DNA from: Reinekea sp. G2M2-21
GTDB taxonomy: Bacteria > Pseudomonadota > Gammaproteobacteria > Pseudomonadales > Natronospirillaceae
Assembly (NCBI RefSeq): GCF_015687175.1
Contig: NZ_JADPQG010000004.1
Coordinates: 1-64,000 of the forward strand
Length of the DNA: 64,000 nt
Direction of reading: 5' to 3'
The translations under genes and the position numbers were made by a program. Positions 45,199 through 55,473 of this stretch are shown here, one piece after another (the first letter of the stretch is position 1; every line of letters begins with the position of its first letter). A model generated the notes under the pieces. That model was not told the DNA's origin, did no database searches, and saw only the letters and a list, made by a program, of their open reading frames with translations.

Positions 45199-47055
45199 AT
45201 GCAAACAGGTACAACACAAATTCACCGACGACGATTGATACAACTCACAGGCTTGGCTGAAGTGCCGTTGCTGTTTATTGGGTTTAAATCCTTTATCGAA
45301 AAGTCCTATCTCGACGCGTCTGTTTTGCTGATCTCAGCCGTTGCCTTGTTAAGTGTTTTCTGGGCGTTGCATAAAGGTAAGCAAAGCTTGGCCTCATTTA
45401 ATTTTGTGCTGATTTTGACGCTGATGGTGCTGTTCCTGCAATGGAACTTCGGCGGAATTATTGATGTCTCCATGCTGGCGTTGCCCGGCATCCTGATATT
45501 TTCTGCGATGATTGGTGCACTGCGAATCTATAACGGTTTGTTGTTGATCATGGTGGCGAATGTTCTGCTGATGGGGTATATGAGCGATCAAGGCTTCATG
45601 TTCCTGATGCCCTCGAATGGTATTTCTTCTGCGATGAACGTGGCGGTGATTTTATTGGTCGTGGGTTTCGCCACGCGGATACTGTCCAGAGATAACTTTT
45701 CCCTGTTGAAGCAGTTACGGTTACAGATTGAAGAGGCTGAAACCGCTAGAAACGTGGTTGAACATCAGGCGTATCATGACTATCTGACGGATTTGCCGAA
45801 CCGTATGATGGCGGAAAAAACATTTCTGGAGATTCAACAGCGCCTGAAGCGACACCCGGAAATGACCGGTGGGGTGATTTATATAGACTTCGATGAATTT
45901 AAAGACATCAATGACAATCTTGGCCATGCCGTTGGCGATCAGTTTCTTATTCGTAAAACCAAACGTTTAAAGGAATGCACACGAGTAACCGATACGTTGT
46001 GCCGCATTGGCGGCGATGAATTTTTGGTGCTGGTGGAAGACGCGAATGAAGTACAGCTTGCTCAGTTTGCCGGAAAGTTGCTGGATGAAGTCATGGCGGT
46101 CGAGAACTTCGACGGGCATTCACTGCATTGCACCTGTTCCATCGGCATCGTGTTTCTGCCGAAGGATGCGCACACCTATGAGCAGGCGGTACAGAGGGCA
46201 GACATTGCCATGTATCGCTCTAAACATCATGGTAAAAATCAATTTCATTTTTACGATAATGCCATGGAAACATCGGTGCAGCGACGCTATGCATTACAAA
46301 ACCGAATTGCCGCGGCCATCGTCAACAAAGAGTTTTCCATTGCCCTGCAACCTATAATCGAAGTGAGTACGGGGGCGGTCGTCGGTGCGGAAGCACTGGC
46401 ACGTTGGGATCACCCGTTACTGGGCAGCATAACACCAACGGAGTTTATTCCCATTGCCGAGAACACCGGTGCCATTGCCGAAATCTGTGATTATGTGTTG
46501 ACCCAAACGTGTCAGGTATTGCAGCAATACAAAGAAGAAAAGCCAGATTTTTACATCAGCATTAATATTTCACCCATACAATTGCAGGTTGAAACATTTT
46601 TTAAACATTGCCAATTGATTGTTGAGCAATACGGCATTCGCTATTCCAATCTGAAATTCGAAATAACCGAGTCGCAGATTATCAGCCATGATCGTGTGTT
46701 TCAGCACAATGTCGACGAAATACATAAGGCCGGGGTTGGTTTGTTTCTGGATGACTTCGGAACAGGGTTCTCCAATCTATCGCATTTGCAGAAGATGAAG
46801 TTCGAGACAATCAAAATCGACCGCAGTTTCATTATCGACTGCTACAAAGATAAAAATTCTGTAGCCTTACTCAGTTCCATTAAAGCCATGGCGGAAGAAC
46901 TGCAAGTCACCATTGTTGCTGAGGGCATTGAAACGGAACCTGAATTGCGTGAAGTGCAGCGGTTAGGTATTCACAAAGGGCAGGGCTACTACTGGTCGCC
47001 ACCGTTGGAGGTTGAGCAGTTCCTTCAACGCTATGGTGTAGCTGTGGTGTCGTAA
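45199..47055 (+). CDS. GGDEF-EAL c-di-GMP enzyme with membrane sensor
   Basis: The 618-residue protein has an N-terminal membrane region with several hydrophobic helices (residues about 10-165), a GGDEF domain with intact RIGGDEF (about 268-274) and RVTD inhibitory-site motif just before, and an EAL domain with GAEALARW, FEITES, LDDFGTGFSNL, KIDRSFI and VAEGIE intact. Both cyclase and phosphodiesterase could be active. The sensed signal is unknown. There is no cognate regulator nearby. Confidence 0.93.
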   Translation: MQTGTTQIHRRRLIQLTGLAEVPLLFIGFKSFIEKSYLDASVLLISAVALLSVFWALHKGKQSLASFNFVLILTLMVLFLQWNFGGIIDVSMLALPGILIFSAMIGALRIYNGLLLIMVANVLLMGYMSDQGFMFLMPSNGISSAMNVAVILLVVGFATRILSRDNFSLLKQLRLQIEEAETARNVVEHQAYHDYLTDLPNRMMAEKTFLEIQQRLKRHPEMTGGVIYIDFDEFKDINDNLGHAVGDQFLIRKTKRLKECTRVTDTLCRIGGDEFLVLVEDANEVQLAQFAGKLLDEVMAVENFDGHSLHCTCSIGIVFLPKDAHTYEQAVQRADIAMYRSKHHGKNQFHFYDNAMETSVQRRYALQNRIAAAIVNKEFSIALQPIIEVSTGAVVGAEALARWDHPLLGSITPTEFIPIAENTGAIAEICDYVLTQTCQVLQQYKEEKPDFYISINISPIQLQVETFFKHCQLIVEQYGIRYSNLKFEITESQIISHDRVFQHNVDEIHKAGVGLFLDDFGTGFSNLSHLQKMKFETIKIDRSFIIDCYKDKNSVALLSSIKAMAEELQVTIVAEGIETEPELREVQRLGIHKGQGYYWSPPLEVEQFLQRYGVAVVS

Positions 47056-47207
47056 ATTCACCTATTTCCAGTGCCCATGTGCTTTTGTTGTACACGCCAT
47101 TTGAAAACCGCTTGATGCTATCTGCGTGAACAGGACATTCACGCTGCTATATAGAGAGTTAAGTTTTAACTTGTATCGTTCGAATCCACTTCTTATAAGG
47201 AATGAAC

Positions 47208-47345
47208 GTGACTAGATTGTTGGGAAATGTGTTAAAAGGTGCGTTAAGCACAGGCTGCGTGAATAAGTGTATGGATATTGAAGACAACGCAAGAATTGAC
47301 ATTATCAGAACGGCTATAGACCCTGTTCATCTGTCTGATCTGTAG
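47208..47345 (+). CDS. Possible 45-residue ORF
   Basis: GTG 47208 lies six bases after SD AAGGA and opens a frame to TAG 47343-47345, reading MTRLLGNVLKGALSTGC..., with an upstream in-frame ATG at 47202. I see no homologue. The region around it (47056-47634) has no other supported gene. Confidence 0.25.
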   Translation: MTRLLGNVLKGALSTGCVNKCMDIEDNARIDIIRTAIDPVHLSDL

Positions 47346-47600
47346 GGAAAGGGGTGATTTTGGCTAATCAGAAATACCTCAAAATCTAAATCGTAGAAAA
47401 CAGCCGATATAGATGGGTGTGTAGAACACTCGCTTTGCACGGATTTTCCTTGCTGAAATAAAAAAAACTCCAAGTGTATTTAGCCATTCATTCGCAAAAA
47501 TAGATAATAAATAAGAGTTAGGGTTTTAGCGACAATCACCTTAAAGTATTCTTAATGTCATATTGTTTATTCATAACCCCCAAAGTTGATCAAATTAAAT

Positions 47601-47630
47601 CTAAATAAGGTAATTCTAAATAAGGTAATT
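47601..47630 (+). repeat. Perfect 15-bp tandem repeat at a ribosome-binding site
   Basis: CTAAATAAGGTAATT occurs twice in a row, just before GTG 47635. Each copy carries the TAAGG Shine-Dalgarno word, so the second one provides the likely site and the first is a duplicate. It lies at the start of the next gene. Confidence 0.8.
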
Positions 47631-47634
47631 CTAA

Positions 47635-48333
47635 GTGAAATACTTCGTTATCGTCATTTTATTTATTGCTTCGTATACACATGGTTTTGAAGAATACATC
47701 TGCAAATCAAGTTCAGGTAAGGAAGCTATGTTTAAAGTGAGTCAAAAAGTGCAAAACACAGAGATGCTTTGCGAGGTCATTTACGTGTTTAATGGAGTAG
47801 AAACAACAGTCTTTTCTGATGTAAAAGAATTGGAAAGCTGTGAAGACAAGGCCAGTGATCTAATTGCAGTGCATCGCGATAGGTGGGGGTGGAAATGTCA
47901 ATCGTTAGTCGAGTATATGAAGATTGAGCCTTCTGATGTTTTGATCTCTCAACTTGATCCTATAGTTCAGAAAGAAATTAGTGAATATCAAAAAGCAGCT
48001 ATTGTTCAAGGAATGATCAGTATGGTTTCACCAATTCGTATATTGATTCAAGAATACAAACTGAATTATGGTGAAGCGCCTACTAGTTTGGAGGATTTGC
48101 ATTTGAACAAGGAGGATATGAGAGATAGTCGCTATTTTAGTGACCTAACTATTGATTCAAATGGCGATATTTATATTAGTGGCAATGACGAAATAGGTTC
48201 TGATACTGTCGTACGTATTGGATTTAAGGAGACAATGGGTGGTTTGAATACTGAGATGGTGTGCCATATTAACAAGCCAATAAAACGAATTAAGTATTGT
48301 GATTACGATTCTGCAGTTCGCTTCCCACTGTAA
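47635..48333 (+). CDS. Secreted protein with pilin-like segment
   Basis: GTG 47635 begins a 232-residue protein with a signal peptide (KYFVIVILFIASYTHGF). The mature N-terminal half is short and beta-rich; the C-terminal half (QKAAIVQGMISMVSPIRILIQEYKLNYGEAP) has a hydrophobic helix plus a loop like that of type IV pilin-like proteins. Several cysteines could form disulfides. No family is clear. It is a single gene with SD TAAGG. Confidence 0.5.
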   Translation: MKYFVIVILFIASYTHGFEEYICKSSSGKEAMFKVSQKVQNTEMLCEVIYVFNGVETTVFSDVKELESCEDKASDLIAVHRDRWGWKCQSLVEYMKIEPSDVLISQLDPIVQKEISEYQKAAIVQGMISMVSPIRILIQEYKLNYGEAPTSLEDLHLNKEDMRDSRYFSDLTIDSNGDIYISGNDEIGSDTVVRIGFKETMGGLNTEMVCHINKPIKRIKYCDYDSAVRFPL

Positions 48334-48489
48334 ATTTAGTTTGGCGTATCGTACGCATGCTTGTTTAGTATTTAAGGGTATGTTCATTGAGCCTAAAAAG
48401 CACTATCGGTAAAATATTGTAATCAGTTTAAATTTGATACGTTGAAGAGCTAAATATTAGCAAGAAAACAAGAAAGTCCATGCTTCAGC

Positions 48490-48623
48490 CTCCTCTGGGT
48501 CCTTCAGATCGATGACTGAGCATTAATGTGTGTTTTGAAAAGGATTCATCATTCCTTGCAAGACACACCTCGCTCATCTCTCGATCTGATAGGACTTTGG
48601 TGATTTGGATTAGTCAAAGCTGC
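48490..48623. ncRNA. Dispersed structured element, copy B
   Basis: Matches 44478-44610. Outer stem CAGATCGA (48505-48512) with TCGATCTG (48581-48588); inner hairpin GTGTGTT (48528-48534) with GACACAC (48562-48568). It lies just beyond the metE stop (48632) and after a + strand gene ending at 48333. No gene is seen inside. Confidence 0.55.
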
Positions 48624-48631
48624 TCTATGTT

Positions 48632-50941
48632 TTATTGCGTAACCAGCTCCTTTTCTGGCGCCGGAACTTTCAGAACTTGCCTGGATATTTCCACCGCCTG
48701 AACCATATTGCGCAGCGCGGGTTTTACTTCTTCCCATTGTCGGGTTTTCAGTCCGCAGTCCGGGTTAACCCACAATGTTTGTGTTGGCAGATGTTTTTTA
48801 AACTGCCGGATCAAAGATTGTATCGTTTCAATACTGGGTATGTTGGGTGAGTGAATGTCATACACGCCTGGTCCAATCGCATTAGGGTATTCAAAGGCGT
48901 CAAAGGCAGACAGCAACTTCAGATTCGATCGTGACGCTTCGATGGTGATCACATCGGCATCCATCGCGGCGATCGCGGGCAATATGTCATTAAATTCGGA
49001 ATAACACATATGGGTGTGAATCTGTGTGTCGTCTCGCACGACGTTAGCGCTGATTCGAAATGCATGGACGGCCCAGTCCAAATACGTTGACCAATCGCTA
49101 CGACGCAAAGGCAAGCCTTCGCGCAGGGCGGCTTCGTCAATCTGGATAACAGCAGTCCCAGCTTGTTCTAATGCGTGCACCTCCTCTCGGATGGCAATCG
49201 CAATTTGTAAGCAGGTATCGGCGCGGGGTTGGTCTTCCCGCACGAAAGACCAGTTGAGAATAGTTACCGGACCGGTCAGCATGCCTTTAACGGGTTTGTT
49301 GGTCTGTGCTTGCGCGTACTGGGTCCAGGGCACCGTCATAGCATGAGTGCGTTTCACATCGCCAAACAGAATGGGTGGCTTTACGCAACGTGAGCCGTAA
49401 GACTGAACCCAACCAAATTGGCTGAACGCAAAGCCTTCCAGTTGTTCACCGAAATATTCCACCATGTCGTTCCGTTCAGGTTCACCGTGCACCAGTACAT
49501 CGAGCCCAATCGCTTCCTGCTCGGCAATGGCATAACGAATTTCCTGTTGGAGACGTTGTTCATAGGCTTCGTTCGTAATCTCGCCTGCCTTAAATTGTTT
49601 GCGGACCAAACGAATGTCGGGCGTTTGCGGAAACGAGCCGATCGTCGTCGTCGGTAAGGGTGGTAGATTTAATCTTTCGTCCTGCACGGCTTGGCGTTTG
49701 TGGAATGGCGATTGGCGACACGCGTCACTCGCGGTTAACCGGCTGACTTTAAGGCGTACTTCCGGGTTGTGGAGTTGCACCGATTGTTGACGGTTTTCCA
49801 GCGTTAGGCGGTTGTCTTCAAGTGCCGCCTGAACCTGTTCTGGATTACTCAACGCTTTGGATAGTAACGCAAGCTCACCAATTTTCTGTTTTGCAAAAGA
49901 AAGGCTTTGTTTTAGCCCTGACTCCAGATTGTCTTCTCTGTCGAGATCGACCGGGACATGCAACAGAGAGCAAGAGGGTGCCAACCACAAACGGTCGCCA
50001 AGTTTGTCGGCAAACGGGCGCAGCCAGTCAACGGTTTGCGTCAGATCGGCCTTCCAGATATTACGACCATTAATCACACCCAGCGATAGAATCTTGTGTG
50101 TTGGCAACCAATCGACCACTCGTTGCACTTCCTGCTGGCCTTCTACGGCATCAATGTGGAGACCGGCGACGGGCAGCTCGCAAACCAGACGCAGGTTGTC
50201 GCGCAGTTCGCCAAAATAACAGGCAAGCAACAGTTTTACCGGGGCACTTTGCAATTGGTGGTAAGTGGCTTCGAAGGCGCGTTGCCATGGATATTCCAAG
50301 TCTGTCGCTAACACGGGTTCGTCAATCTGGACCCATTGAGCGCCGTGATCGGCCAAAGTTTTTAGCAGTTGACTGTACACAGGGATCAATTTCGGCAGTA
50401 AATCCAGCGGGTCGCTTTGGTCAGTCGTTTTGCTCAATGCGAGAAACGTGAGCGGGCCAATGATGACTGGCTTGGCATTTACCTGGTGTTGCTTGGCCAA
50501 TGTCAACTCGTTGATCAGTCGTTCGCTGTTGAGTTGAAAAGTCGACTCTGCCTGAAGTTCTGGAACGATATAGTGATAATTGGTGTTGAACCATTTCACC
50601 ATTTCACCGGCGTGCACACAGTGGCAGTCGGACTGCTGTTGGGCACGGCCACGGGCAAAGCGAAAATAATGATCCAGCGGCGAACCCTGGGTCTCGGTGA
50701 TACGCGTCGGCAAAGCGCCCAAGGTGACGCTCATATCGAGCATTTGGTCGTAAAGGGAGAAGTCTCCAACAGGAATCAGATCCAGCTCTTGCTGATGTTG
50801 CCAATGGCGAACTTTCAGAGTCTGCTCAATGTCTTGGAGGGCTTGCGCGTCGATTTCATTGCGCCAGTAGCGTTCCAGCGCAAATTTCAGTTCGCGGTTT
50901 TCACCGATACGGGGGTACCCAAGGTTGTGTGTGATTGCCAT
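48632..50941 (-). CDS. metE: Cobalamin-independent methionine synthase
   Basis: The 769-residue two-domain enzyme has the zinc-binding C-terminal motifs [10 protein letters not shown] and VNPDCGLKT with the Cys and His ligands, and the typical N-terminal opening [17 protein letters not shown]. It transfers a methyl group from methyltetrahydropteroyl-triglutamate to homocysteine. It is divergent from a MetR-like gene at 51122, which should activate it. Its length and motifs are normal. Its stop lies nine bases from copy B of the dispersed element. Confidence 0.97.
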   Translation of the reverse strand: MAITHNLGYPRIGENRELKFALERYWRNEIDAQALQDIEQTLKVRHWQHQQELDLIPVGDFSLYDQMLDMSVTLGALPTRITETQGSPLDHYFRFARGRAQQQSDCHCVHAGEMVKWFNTNYHYIVPELQAESTFQLNSERLINELTLAKQHQVNAKPVIIGPLTFLALSKTTDQSDPLDLLPKLIPVYSQLLKTLADHGAQWVQIDEPVLATDLEYPWQRAFEATYHQLQSAPVKLLLACYFGELRDNLRLVCELPVAGLHIDAVEGQQEVQRVVDWLPTHKILSLGVINGRNIWKADLTQTVDWLRPFADKLGDRLWLAPSCSLLHVPVDLDREDNLESGLKQSLSFAKQKIGELALLSKALSNPEQVQAALEDNRLTLENRQQSVQLHNPEVRLKVSRLTASDACRQSPFHKRQAVQDERLNLPPLPTTTIGSFPQTPDIRLVRKQFKAGEITNEAYEQRLQQEIRYAIAEQEAIGLDVLVHGEPERNDMVEYFGEQLEGFAFSQFGWVQSYGSRCVKPPILFGDVKRTHAMTVPWTQYAQAQTNKPVKGMLTGPVTILNWSFVREDQPRADTCLQIAIAIREEVHALEQAGTAVIQIDEAALREGLPLRRSDWSTYLDWAVHAFRISANVVRDDTQIHTHMCYSEFNDILPAIAAMDADVITIEASRSNLKLLSAFDAFEYPNAIGPGVYDIHSPNIPSIETIQSLIRQFKKHLPTQTLWVNPDCGLKTRQWEEVKPALRNMVQAVEISRQVLKVPAPEKELVTQ

Positions 50942-51016
50942 GTATTGTCTCCTTTTGTTACCGGCAGACTACGGCTTTAGACCTCAAATAAAAAATGGTC
51001 ATTCTTCATTGTTGTA

Positions 51017-51029
51017 TGAGTTAAATTCA
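51017..51029. promoter_or_regulatory. MetR-type binding site
   Basis: TGAGTTAAATTCA fits the TGAANNNNNTTCA consensus with one mismatch in the first half. It lies midway between the metE start (50941) and the metR start (51122), where MetR would be expected to act. Homocysteine is the usual co-effector. Confidence 0.6.
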
Positions 51030-51121
51030 TTGATTTCTATCGGAAGTGATGTTCATGATTGGCTTGGTGCCAAAAAGCTGGCTTAATAAGGCCTTATCCA
51101 GTAGTGAGTGTGTTTTGATTT

Positions 51122-52018
51122 ATGATAGAACGTCATCATTTGTCGATTATAAAAACCATTGAAGAGGTCGGCACCATGACGGCCGCTGCGCGTCAGTTGA
51201 ACCTCACGCAATCTGCGTTAAGCCACACCATGAAGAAATTTGAAGAGCAGATTGGTACTGAGGTTTGGCAGCGCAGCGGACGCACCTTGCAATTGACGCA
51301 GGCAGGGCAATACCTGTTGTTGGTGGCGAACCGGTTATTGCCGCAGCTGTCGCACGCTGAACAGGTACTGCAATTGATGGCCAAAGGGGAAAAGGGGCGT
51401 TTACGGATCGGAATGGAGTGTTATCCCTGCTATCAATGGTTACTGGCGATCGTTGAACCCTATTTACAGCAGTGGCCCTCTGTCGATGTGGATGTAAAAC
51501 AAAAGTTTCAGTTTGGTGGAATGGCGGCGTTGTTCAGCCACGATATCGATGTGCTGGTCACACCGGACCCATTGCAGAAAAGTGGGGTGCGGTTTGTGCC
51601 GGTGTTTGACTACGAACAGGTGTTGGTTGTACCGGCAAAACACGCATTGGCACAGCGGTCTTTTGCAGAACCCAAGGATTTATTGTCCGAGGTTTTACTC
51701 ACCTACCCGGTAGAGCAGGGACGGTTGGACATTTTCACTCAATTTTTACTGCCCGCTCAATGTCAGCCAGCGCAAAATAAGGATATTGAAGATACCGACA
51801 TCATGCTGCAACTGGTTGCTGCCGGACGTGGTGTGTGCGCCTTGCCTAAATGGTTGGTGGAACAATATCAGCAGCGTTTACCCATTGCGTATCTTCCGTT
51901 GGGGGAGCAGGGCATTCAAAAGCAAATCCACCTGGGCTTCCGCGAGGGCGAGGAAAACCTGGATTATGTGCAATCGTTCGTACGTATGGCTCAGGCACAT
52001 GAACGGGGTGCGCTTTGA
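51122..52018 (+). CDS. metR: LysR-family regulator, MetR-like
   Basis: The 298-residue protein has the LysR HTH (HLSIIKTIEEVGTMTAAAR, LNLTQSALSHTMKKFEEQIG) and the effector-binding domain. It reads divergently from metE across a 180-base intergenic space with a MetR-type site, which is the classical metR-metE arrangement. MetR responds to homocysteine. Start ATG 51122 has no strong SD. Length matches MetR. Confidence 0.9.
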   Translation: MIERHHLSIIKTIEEVGTMTAAARQLNLTQSALSHTMKKFEEQIGTEVWQRSGRTLQLTQAGQYLLLVANRLLPQLSHAEQVLQLMAKGEKGRLRIGMECYPCYQWLLAIVEPYLQQWPSVDVDVKQKFQFGGMAALFSHDIDVLVTPDPLQKSGVRFVPVFDYEQVLVVPAKHALAQRSFAEPKDLLSEVLLTYPVEQGRLDIFTQFLLPAQCQPAQNKDIEDTDIMLQLVAAGRGVCALPKWLVEQYQQRLPIAYLPLGEQGIQKQIHLGFREGEENLDYVQSFVRMAQAHERGAL

Positions 52019-52138
52019 GTGGTCTGGCAAATTGACGAACGTTTCGGTGAAAAAAATGCGATTCGTTTCTGAATCTATCGTAGATATACTTATAGCACGC
52101 CGCCGAATGGTTCGGCGGTACCAGGCAAGGGGTTAACC

Positions 52139-53311
52139 ATGGTGGTCCGGGCTTCAAACGATCATGCCAATACGGTGATCGACAAATCTCTCAAGGCATT
52201 GGATGCAAAGCTGACAACATTAGTTGCCGACATCGATATTCTGAATGCGATCGGGCCTCTTAATTATCGCGAACAGCGCCAGCTATTTTTCGATCAACAT
52301 TTTTCGGTTGACCCTCAATTCGTCTATCGTGAACACGCCATCGACCCGTTTCTGCTCAAGCGCGATCTGTTCAATTTACCGATAGAAACCATTCAACACC
52401 CCGATCTGTATCGACTGTACGCGGACGTTATTGTGTCTTATGTCGATAAGGTCGACCAATACAAGTCGCTTGGTACGCCGGAATTTCTGTATGACTCGTT
52501 GCGCTACTATGGTGAACCTACCGAAAAGGATGTGCGCAACGCGCAGTTCATTCTACATTTACCTCAGGAAGATCTGAGCGATGAACCGGTGTTGGGCGCA
52601 GCGGAGATCAAAACCTTGTTGAATGATTTTGGTCAGGCCGAGGGGTATGAGTACGAGCTGATTGAAGATGCCTCGATGATTGCCAACGCCTTGGTATCCG
52701 GTACCCGGGTGAAGATAAACAGTGCAGCTGAAATCAACCTGACCGATGCCAAAGCACTCGCCCATCATGAGCTGGGTGTGCATCTGGTGACAACATTGAA
52801 TGGTCAGGCGCAACCACTGAAGATCCTGTCGTTAGGTTGCCCATTGAATACCATGACGCAAGAGGGTTTGGCCATTTTCGCCGAGTACCAGGCAGGGTTT
52901 ATGACCGTTAAGCGGTTGCGGACACTGGCGCTGCGGGTGTTGGCGGTGGATTCGATGATTACCGAAAAAAGCTTCCGCAATACCTTTTTGCTATTGAAAG
53001 AACAATATGATGTACCGGATCAGTTAGCGTTTACCATTACCGCCCGCGTTTACCGAGGGGGTGGTTTTACCAAAGACTATTTATACCTGCAGGGCTTCCA
53101 CAAGATTCTGAACCTGCACCCGCAAGAGCCGAATTTTAACCGCTTGCTGGTGGGTAAGACCTCCATGAATTACTTGCCGGAAATCAGCCGGTTGATTGAC
53201 GAAGGTGTATTTGTCGAGCCCGTTAAGATGACCCCCGCGTTCCGGGAGCCTGCGGTAAACGACGGCATTAAGCAGTTTATCGCGCAGGCCATTAAAGGCA
53301 CCAGTTACTGA
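52139..53311 (+). CDS. QEGLA-motif protein (DUF1704 family)
   Basis: The 390-residue protein has the HHELGVHLVTTLNG (HExxH-like) motif and, about 35 residues later, QEGLAIFAEYQAG, the defining QEGLA sequence of TIGR02421 proteins, once linked to flavohaemoglobin expression. DUF1704 also includes metallopeptidase relatives. The two motifs probably form a zinc site. SD AAGGGG precedes ATG 52139. It follows the metR gene on the same strand, 120 bases away. The substrate is unknown. Confidence 0.85.
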   Translation: MVVRASNDHANTVIDKSLKALDAKLTTLVADIDILNAIGPLNYREQRQLFFDQHFSVDPQFVYREHAIDPFLLKRDLFNLPIETIQHPDLYRLYADVIVSYVDKVDQYKSLGTPEFLYDSLRYYGEPTEKDVRNAQFILHLPQEDLSDEPVLGAAEIKTLLNDFGQAEGYEYELIEDASMIANALVSGTRVKINSAAEINLTDAKALAHHELGVHLVTTLNGQAQPLKILSLGCPLNTMTQEGLAIFAEYQAGFMTVKRLRTLALRVLAVDSMITEKSFRNTFLLLKEQYDVPDQLAFTITARVYRGGGFTKDYLYLQGFHKILNLHPQEPNFNRLLVGKTSMNYLPEISRLIDEGVFVEPVKMTPAFREPAVNDGIKQFIAQAIKGTSY

Positions 53312-53514
53312 GGTGTCGACGCTATTTCTGTTGCTTTAGTAGTCGAAGGCAGAAGTTTTTGTTTTTGACTCTATCCTTCAATTTTCTGAATCCATGAACT
53401 GAAGGCCTGTGTTCGAATGTTACATCCAAGGTGAGTTGCAAGGTAACAAAATCGAACATTTTCACTGTCATAATTTGGGTTATCCTTTTAGAAGTAGGTA
53501 CATAGAGGAAAATT

Positions 53515-54756
53515 ATGAAAAGCTATCTGAAAATGTTTTTTTGTGCTGTTGTGCTTGGAAACCTGACCGCACTTTCTTTTGCAGCCGACGTGACTGCGTT
53601 CAATCGATCATTTCAAGGGGCCATTGAAGGTGATGTTGAGGCTATGTTGGAGTTAGCCGAATTTCTGGATCAGGGCGAAATGGGGACTGCATCCCATGAC
53701 CAAGCATTTGGCTGGGTGTTGAGAGCGGCCAATGCCGTTGACCGAGCAGAGGAGCCTGGGATTTACCACAGTGTGGTGTTGAAGTTGGCAAAGCGCTATG
53801 TCGAAGGAAATGGCGTTGAACGCGATTACAAAGCTGCCATGCACTGGTTGTTACGAGGCACCGAGAATGAAACGATATATGATCTGTATATGGCGAACAG
53901 CGCATTATGGATATTTTTAACGAACCCAATCGACGGCTCTGAAGATCTTTTCAATTCTGCGCTGGAACTTCTATTGACTAATTCAAATTTATCGGACTAT
54001 CCCGCGTCCATGGATTCGGTCGCGCTGGCGATGGCGCGACTAGGCTTTTTTGAAAAAGCCATTGAGTTTCAGAAAAACGCAATTTCGCTGGTCGATGAAA
54101 ATGAACAAGCCTCTTATGGGAAGCCCTTGGAAGACTACGCGCGAGGCGTACTCCCGGATGTTTTGGTTAATAGATTGCCTCAGCAGGCGAAGACCAATGA
54201 CTTGTATGGTCAATGGGAAGTGTTCGATGACGATTTGTTTGGATTCCTGGTCTTCGATGCACGCGGGTTCGCAATCTTCTCATCTGATGATGGTGAGCTA
54301 AATTACGAAGCTGGTGGTGAACTGTCTTTTATCGCCGAGGAAGACAAAGTGTCGTTTCATATCAGTAATCAAGTTGAGCACAAAGCTCGTTGGATAATGA
54401 TGTGTGAATATGATAACTGTGAAGTCCTGTTGGCGCATCGTTTACCAGAGCCACCCATCCAGAAAGTTCCGTTTGTCGGCAGCTGGGCAATCCAAGGAGT
54501 TAATTTCATTTTGAAAGGAAGCCAGAATGGTACCTTTACCTTAATAGATATGAATGAAACCGATGTCAGCTACTCTGGTTTTTACGTACCTCTATACGCC
54601 TATGGTTTACCAAAAAGTTTTCTATTGATCGATAATGACTCGTTGGAAGGGTTTGTTATGGAGTTCACGGGCAGTGATGCAGCCGCCTATGTCTACATCA
54701 ACAAAACCAGTGACGTGAATGGGAATTTAACTCGGTACAAACTGAACAAACTCTAG
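53515..54756 (+). CDS. Secreted protein with Sel1-like repeats
   Basis: The 413-residue protein has a signal peptide (KMFFCAVVLGNLTALSFA), then helical repeats (GDVEAMLELAEFLDQGEMG, LKLAKRYVEGNGVERDYKAAMHWLL) of Sel1-like type, giving an adaptor or binding region to about residue 150. The C-terminal half is beta-rich (LYGQWEVFDDDLFGFLVFD) and not assigned. It should be periplasmic. SD GAGG is near ATG 53515. The function is unknown. Confidence 0.65.
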   Translation: MKSYLKMFFCAVVLGNLTALSFAADVTAFNRSFQGAIEGDVEAMLELAEFLDQGEMGTASHDQAFGWVLRAANAVDRAEEPGIYHSVVLKLAKRYVEGNGVERDYKAAMHWLLRGTENETIYDLYMANSALWIFLTNPIDGSEDLFNSALELLLTNSNLSDYPASMDSVALAMARLGFFEKAIEFQKNAISLVDENEQASYGKPLEDYARGVLPDVLVNRLPQQAKTNDLYGQWEVFDDDLFGFLVFDARGFAIFSSDDGELNYEAGGELSFIAEEDKVSFHISNQVEHKARWIMMCEYDNCEVLLAHRLPEPPIQKVPFVGSWAIQGVNFILKGSQNGTFTLIDMNETDVSYSGFYVPLYAYGLPKSFLLIDNDSLEGFVMEFTGSDAAAYVYINKTSDVNGNLTRYKLNKL

Positions 54757-54801
54757 GGCGTTGCTTCGATTCGGCAGGGAATCAAAGCAGACTTGGTTCC
54801 C

Positions 54802-55473
54802 TCAAGGCACTTTCGCGTTGATCACGACAATAAATCTAAGCTGTTTGCCCACCACCATAGCGCCCCCCATGGCTTTGAATGGTTCCAGTTTTAATTGTTC
54901 GTTGGTCAATTCGAAATCGGCCTGGGCCGATAACTGAGAGTCCGTCGCGTTTAACTGACCGGGAATGCGCAAATTTAAGTTGTTGTTTTTCAATTGAATG
55001 TTCGCGTTGAACAGGGCGTCGTTGTCGGTGAGTGAATGCAGCGTTAATACCACGTTTACGTCAGGGTATTTCTCGGCATAGAGCAGTTTTTTACCGAGCA
55101 TGTTTTCTTTTGTGCCGACGGCGGCATTTTCCGAGACCGTCTTTTCCCAGATATCCGGGTACATGGCCATGTTCTCAGGTGTATCGACGGTAAAAAGCGT
55201 CGGTTTAAACGTGAGGCTGACTGATGCGATGTCGATGGCGTCGAAACTCACCTTTCCCGCGAGTGGCAACAGCGACACAACGTGGTTATGCGCCAGCCCT
55301 TTCAGAGCCCCAGATTTGTCGGTGATGACATGAATGTAGGAGTTTTCAGGGTCAATCTGAAATTCCGCCGCTCGACTGAGCGGCGATAAACCGATGCTCG
55401 ACGCAATCACTAACCACCATAGCCAGCTTGCACGTTGAACCGTGTGGCATGGATTAGGGTGACGACGGTTCAC
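54802..55473 (-). CDS. YceI-family periplasmic lipid-binding-like protein
   Basis: The 223-residue protein has a signal peptide (WWLVIASSIGLSPLSRA) and the YceI beta-barrel with AEFQIDPENSYIHVITDKSG, GLAHNHVVSLL and KKLLYAEKYPDVNV. YceI proteins bind isoprenoid-like lipids. GTG 55473 overlaps the stop of the YceH gene (GTGA), so the two are translationally coupled. Confidence 0.88.
   Translation of the reverse strand: MNRRHPNPCHTVQRASWLWWLVIASSIGLSPLSRAAEFQIDPENSYIHVITDKSGALKGLAHNHVVSLLPLAGKVSFDAIDIASVSLTFKPTLFTVDTPENMAMYPDIWEKTVSENAAVGTKENMLGKKLLYAEKYPDVNVVLTLHSLTDNDALFNANIQLKNNNLNLRIPGQLNATDSQLSAQADFELTNEQLKLEPFKAMGGAMVVGKQLRFIVVINAKVP

Noticed and set aside
53409-53627. 72-residue ORF overlapping the start of the Sel1-like gene
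   Set aside because: The overlapping 53515 frame has a signal peptide and repeat structure; this frame has none.
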